DNA of 64,000 nt, from NCBI GenBank assembly GCA_002794735.1, contig NBAZ01000019.1, forward strand, positions 310,001 through 374,000. The letters run 5' to 3'. Shown piece after piece: positions 63,461 through 64,000 of the stretch. Made by a program: the position numbers and the translations under genes. Every line of letters starts with the position of its first letter. Position 1 is the stretch's first letter. This stretch comes from Pyrrhoderma lamaoense (taxonomy: Eukaryota; Basidiomycota; Agaricomycetes; Hymenochaetales; Hymenochaetaceae). Under the pieces are notes generated by a model, which worked only from the letters and a program-made list of their open reading frames with translations, did not search any database and had not been told where the DNA came from.

Positions 63461-64000
63461 TTATAATAAGACTCGCAAGATCGCATTGTGCACGTATTTG
63501 GGTCCAGTAAGACGAGCCGGCTTTGTCGTATCCTGCTCCACAGAATAGAAGAAAGCAACAAGAGCTTTACGGAAGGCTTTGATCAAAGTGATTTGCCACG
63601 TGAAAGCAGCAGGGACCTGCACAATGTATTCCTCGAATTGATTGAGGTCTTTTAAGAATCCCACACGCATTCCCATAGACATATCACCAGGGAATAGTTT
63701 AGTGAAATGACTCTTCTGATTAAGAGCTCTTTCCAAGGTCTCGTCGTCATCTGCAGCGGGTGACTTCTCATATATGAAAGCAGTCCAGACAATTATCCAC
63801 CACAGTGATTCCAAATCGTGAAGGTAGTTATGGTATATTCCGCCTTGGCATTCCCGAGTTCTCATCCCCTTTGTCTTGGGTGGCATCTTCTAGTACTTCA
63901 TCAACTGTAAGTTGTGGAGGTGTAAAATGGTATATCTGGCTTGCGATTTCTATGGCCATGAAATTTGGCGTCCCCTATTGATAAATATCATCAGAGAATG
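63461..64000 (-). CDS. Fungal-type protein kinase FunK1, copy 3 (partial, C-terminal)
   Basis: Only the C-terminal part is in the window; the catalytic loop would lie beyond position 64000. The frame starts after a probable acceptor near 63974 with GTPNFMAIEIASQIYHFTPP and LTVDEVLED. It continues, after a frame change near 63840, with YHNYLHDLESLWWIIVWTAF, LFPGDMSMGMRV, IVQVPAAFTWQITLIKAFRK, ARLTGPKYVHNAILRVLL, and a stop at 63461. Compared with copies 1 and 2 it lacks the acidic Lys/Glu-rich tail. A following frame reads DLPEMELLLFL, so the stop may come from a missing base. Whether the gene is intact cannot be decided here. Confidence 0.75.

Overview
This is a 64 kb stretch of nuclear DNA from a filamentous basidiomycete, very probably an Agaricomycete. 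Genes carry several short introns (about 45-110 nt, mostly GT-AG). The window holds several copies of the FunK1 fungal-type protein kinase, a polyporopepsin-like secreted aspartic protease, a BTB gene of the expanded basidiomycete type and a DUF6593-like gene. Protein comparisons are from memory and splice sites are placed by eye. I cannot name the species.

Layout. 0.6-2.0 kb: methyltransferase (-). 2.8-5.1: OMA1 mitochondrial protease (-), divergent from COQ10 (5.4-6.2, +). 6.8-7.6: secreted double-psi barrel protein (+), convergent with a GIS2/CNBP-type six-zinc-knuckle protein (8.1-8.9, -). 8.9-14.0: gene-poor, with one DUF6593-like orphan. 14.0-15.3: SUA5 (-), divergent from the DEAD-box helicase DBP8 (15.5-17.8, +). 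19.1-20.5: BTB protein (-). 21.2-25.1: RTP1/TANGO6 (-). 25.4-27.6: P5C dehydrogenase (-), divergent from RRP7 (27.9-28.9, +). 29.0-29.7: WBP2-like GRAM protein (-), divergent from CDC7 kinase (29.9-32.3, +). 33.3: intron-containing tRNA-Arg(TCG). 34.8-38.0: membrane-anchored ubiquitin protease (-). 38.9-39.4: small unassigned protein (-). 42.0-49.1: two tandem FunK1 kinases (+), then a FunK1 relic at 50.5. 52.4-55.5: GRR1 F-box/LRR protein (+). 56.1-56.9: ARD1/NAA10 (+). 57.1-58.6: DUF676 lipase-like protein (-), divergent from the PPIL4-type cyclophilin (59.0-60.5, +). 60.8-62.2: aspartic protease (-). 63.5-64.0: a third FunK1, running off the window (-).

Most genes are single-copy housekeeping genes: mitochondrial quality control and CoQ (OMA1, COQ10), ribosome biogenesis and tRNA modification (DBP8, RRP7, SUA5), RNA polymerase import (RTP1), cell cycle and ubiquitin (CDC7, GRR1, UBP). 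Divergent pairs with 200-350 bp promoters recur. The accessory parts are the FunK1 stretch and the gene-poor block at 9-14 kb.

The most general oddity is that many clearly conserved genes contain single-base frame breaks, nearly all repaired by adding one base and often in a homopolymer run. This points to uncorrected sequencing deletions rather than mass pseudogenisation. The frame of OMA1, SUA5, DBP8, RTP1, RRP7, the WBP2-like gene, the UBP and the FunK1 genes should be read with that in mind. I found no CRISPR, transposon, virus or unmistakable new system. The closest to novelty are the FunK1 cluster, a promoter module shared by CDC7 and FunK1-2, and a small unassigned three-exon gene.
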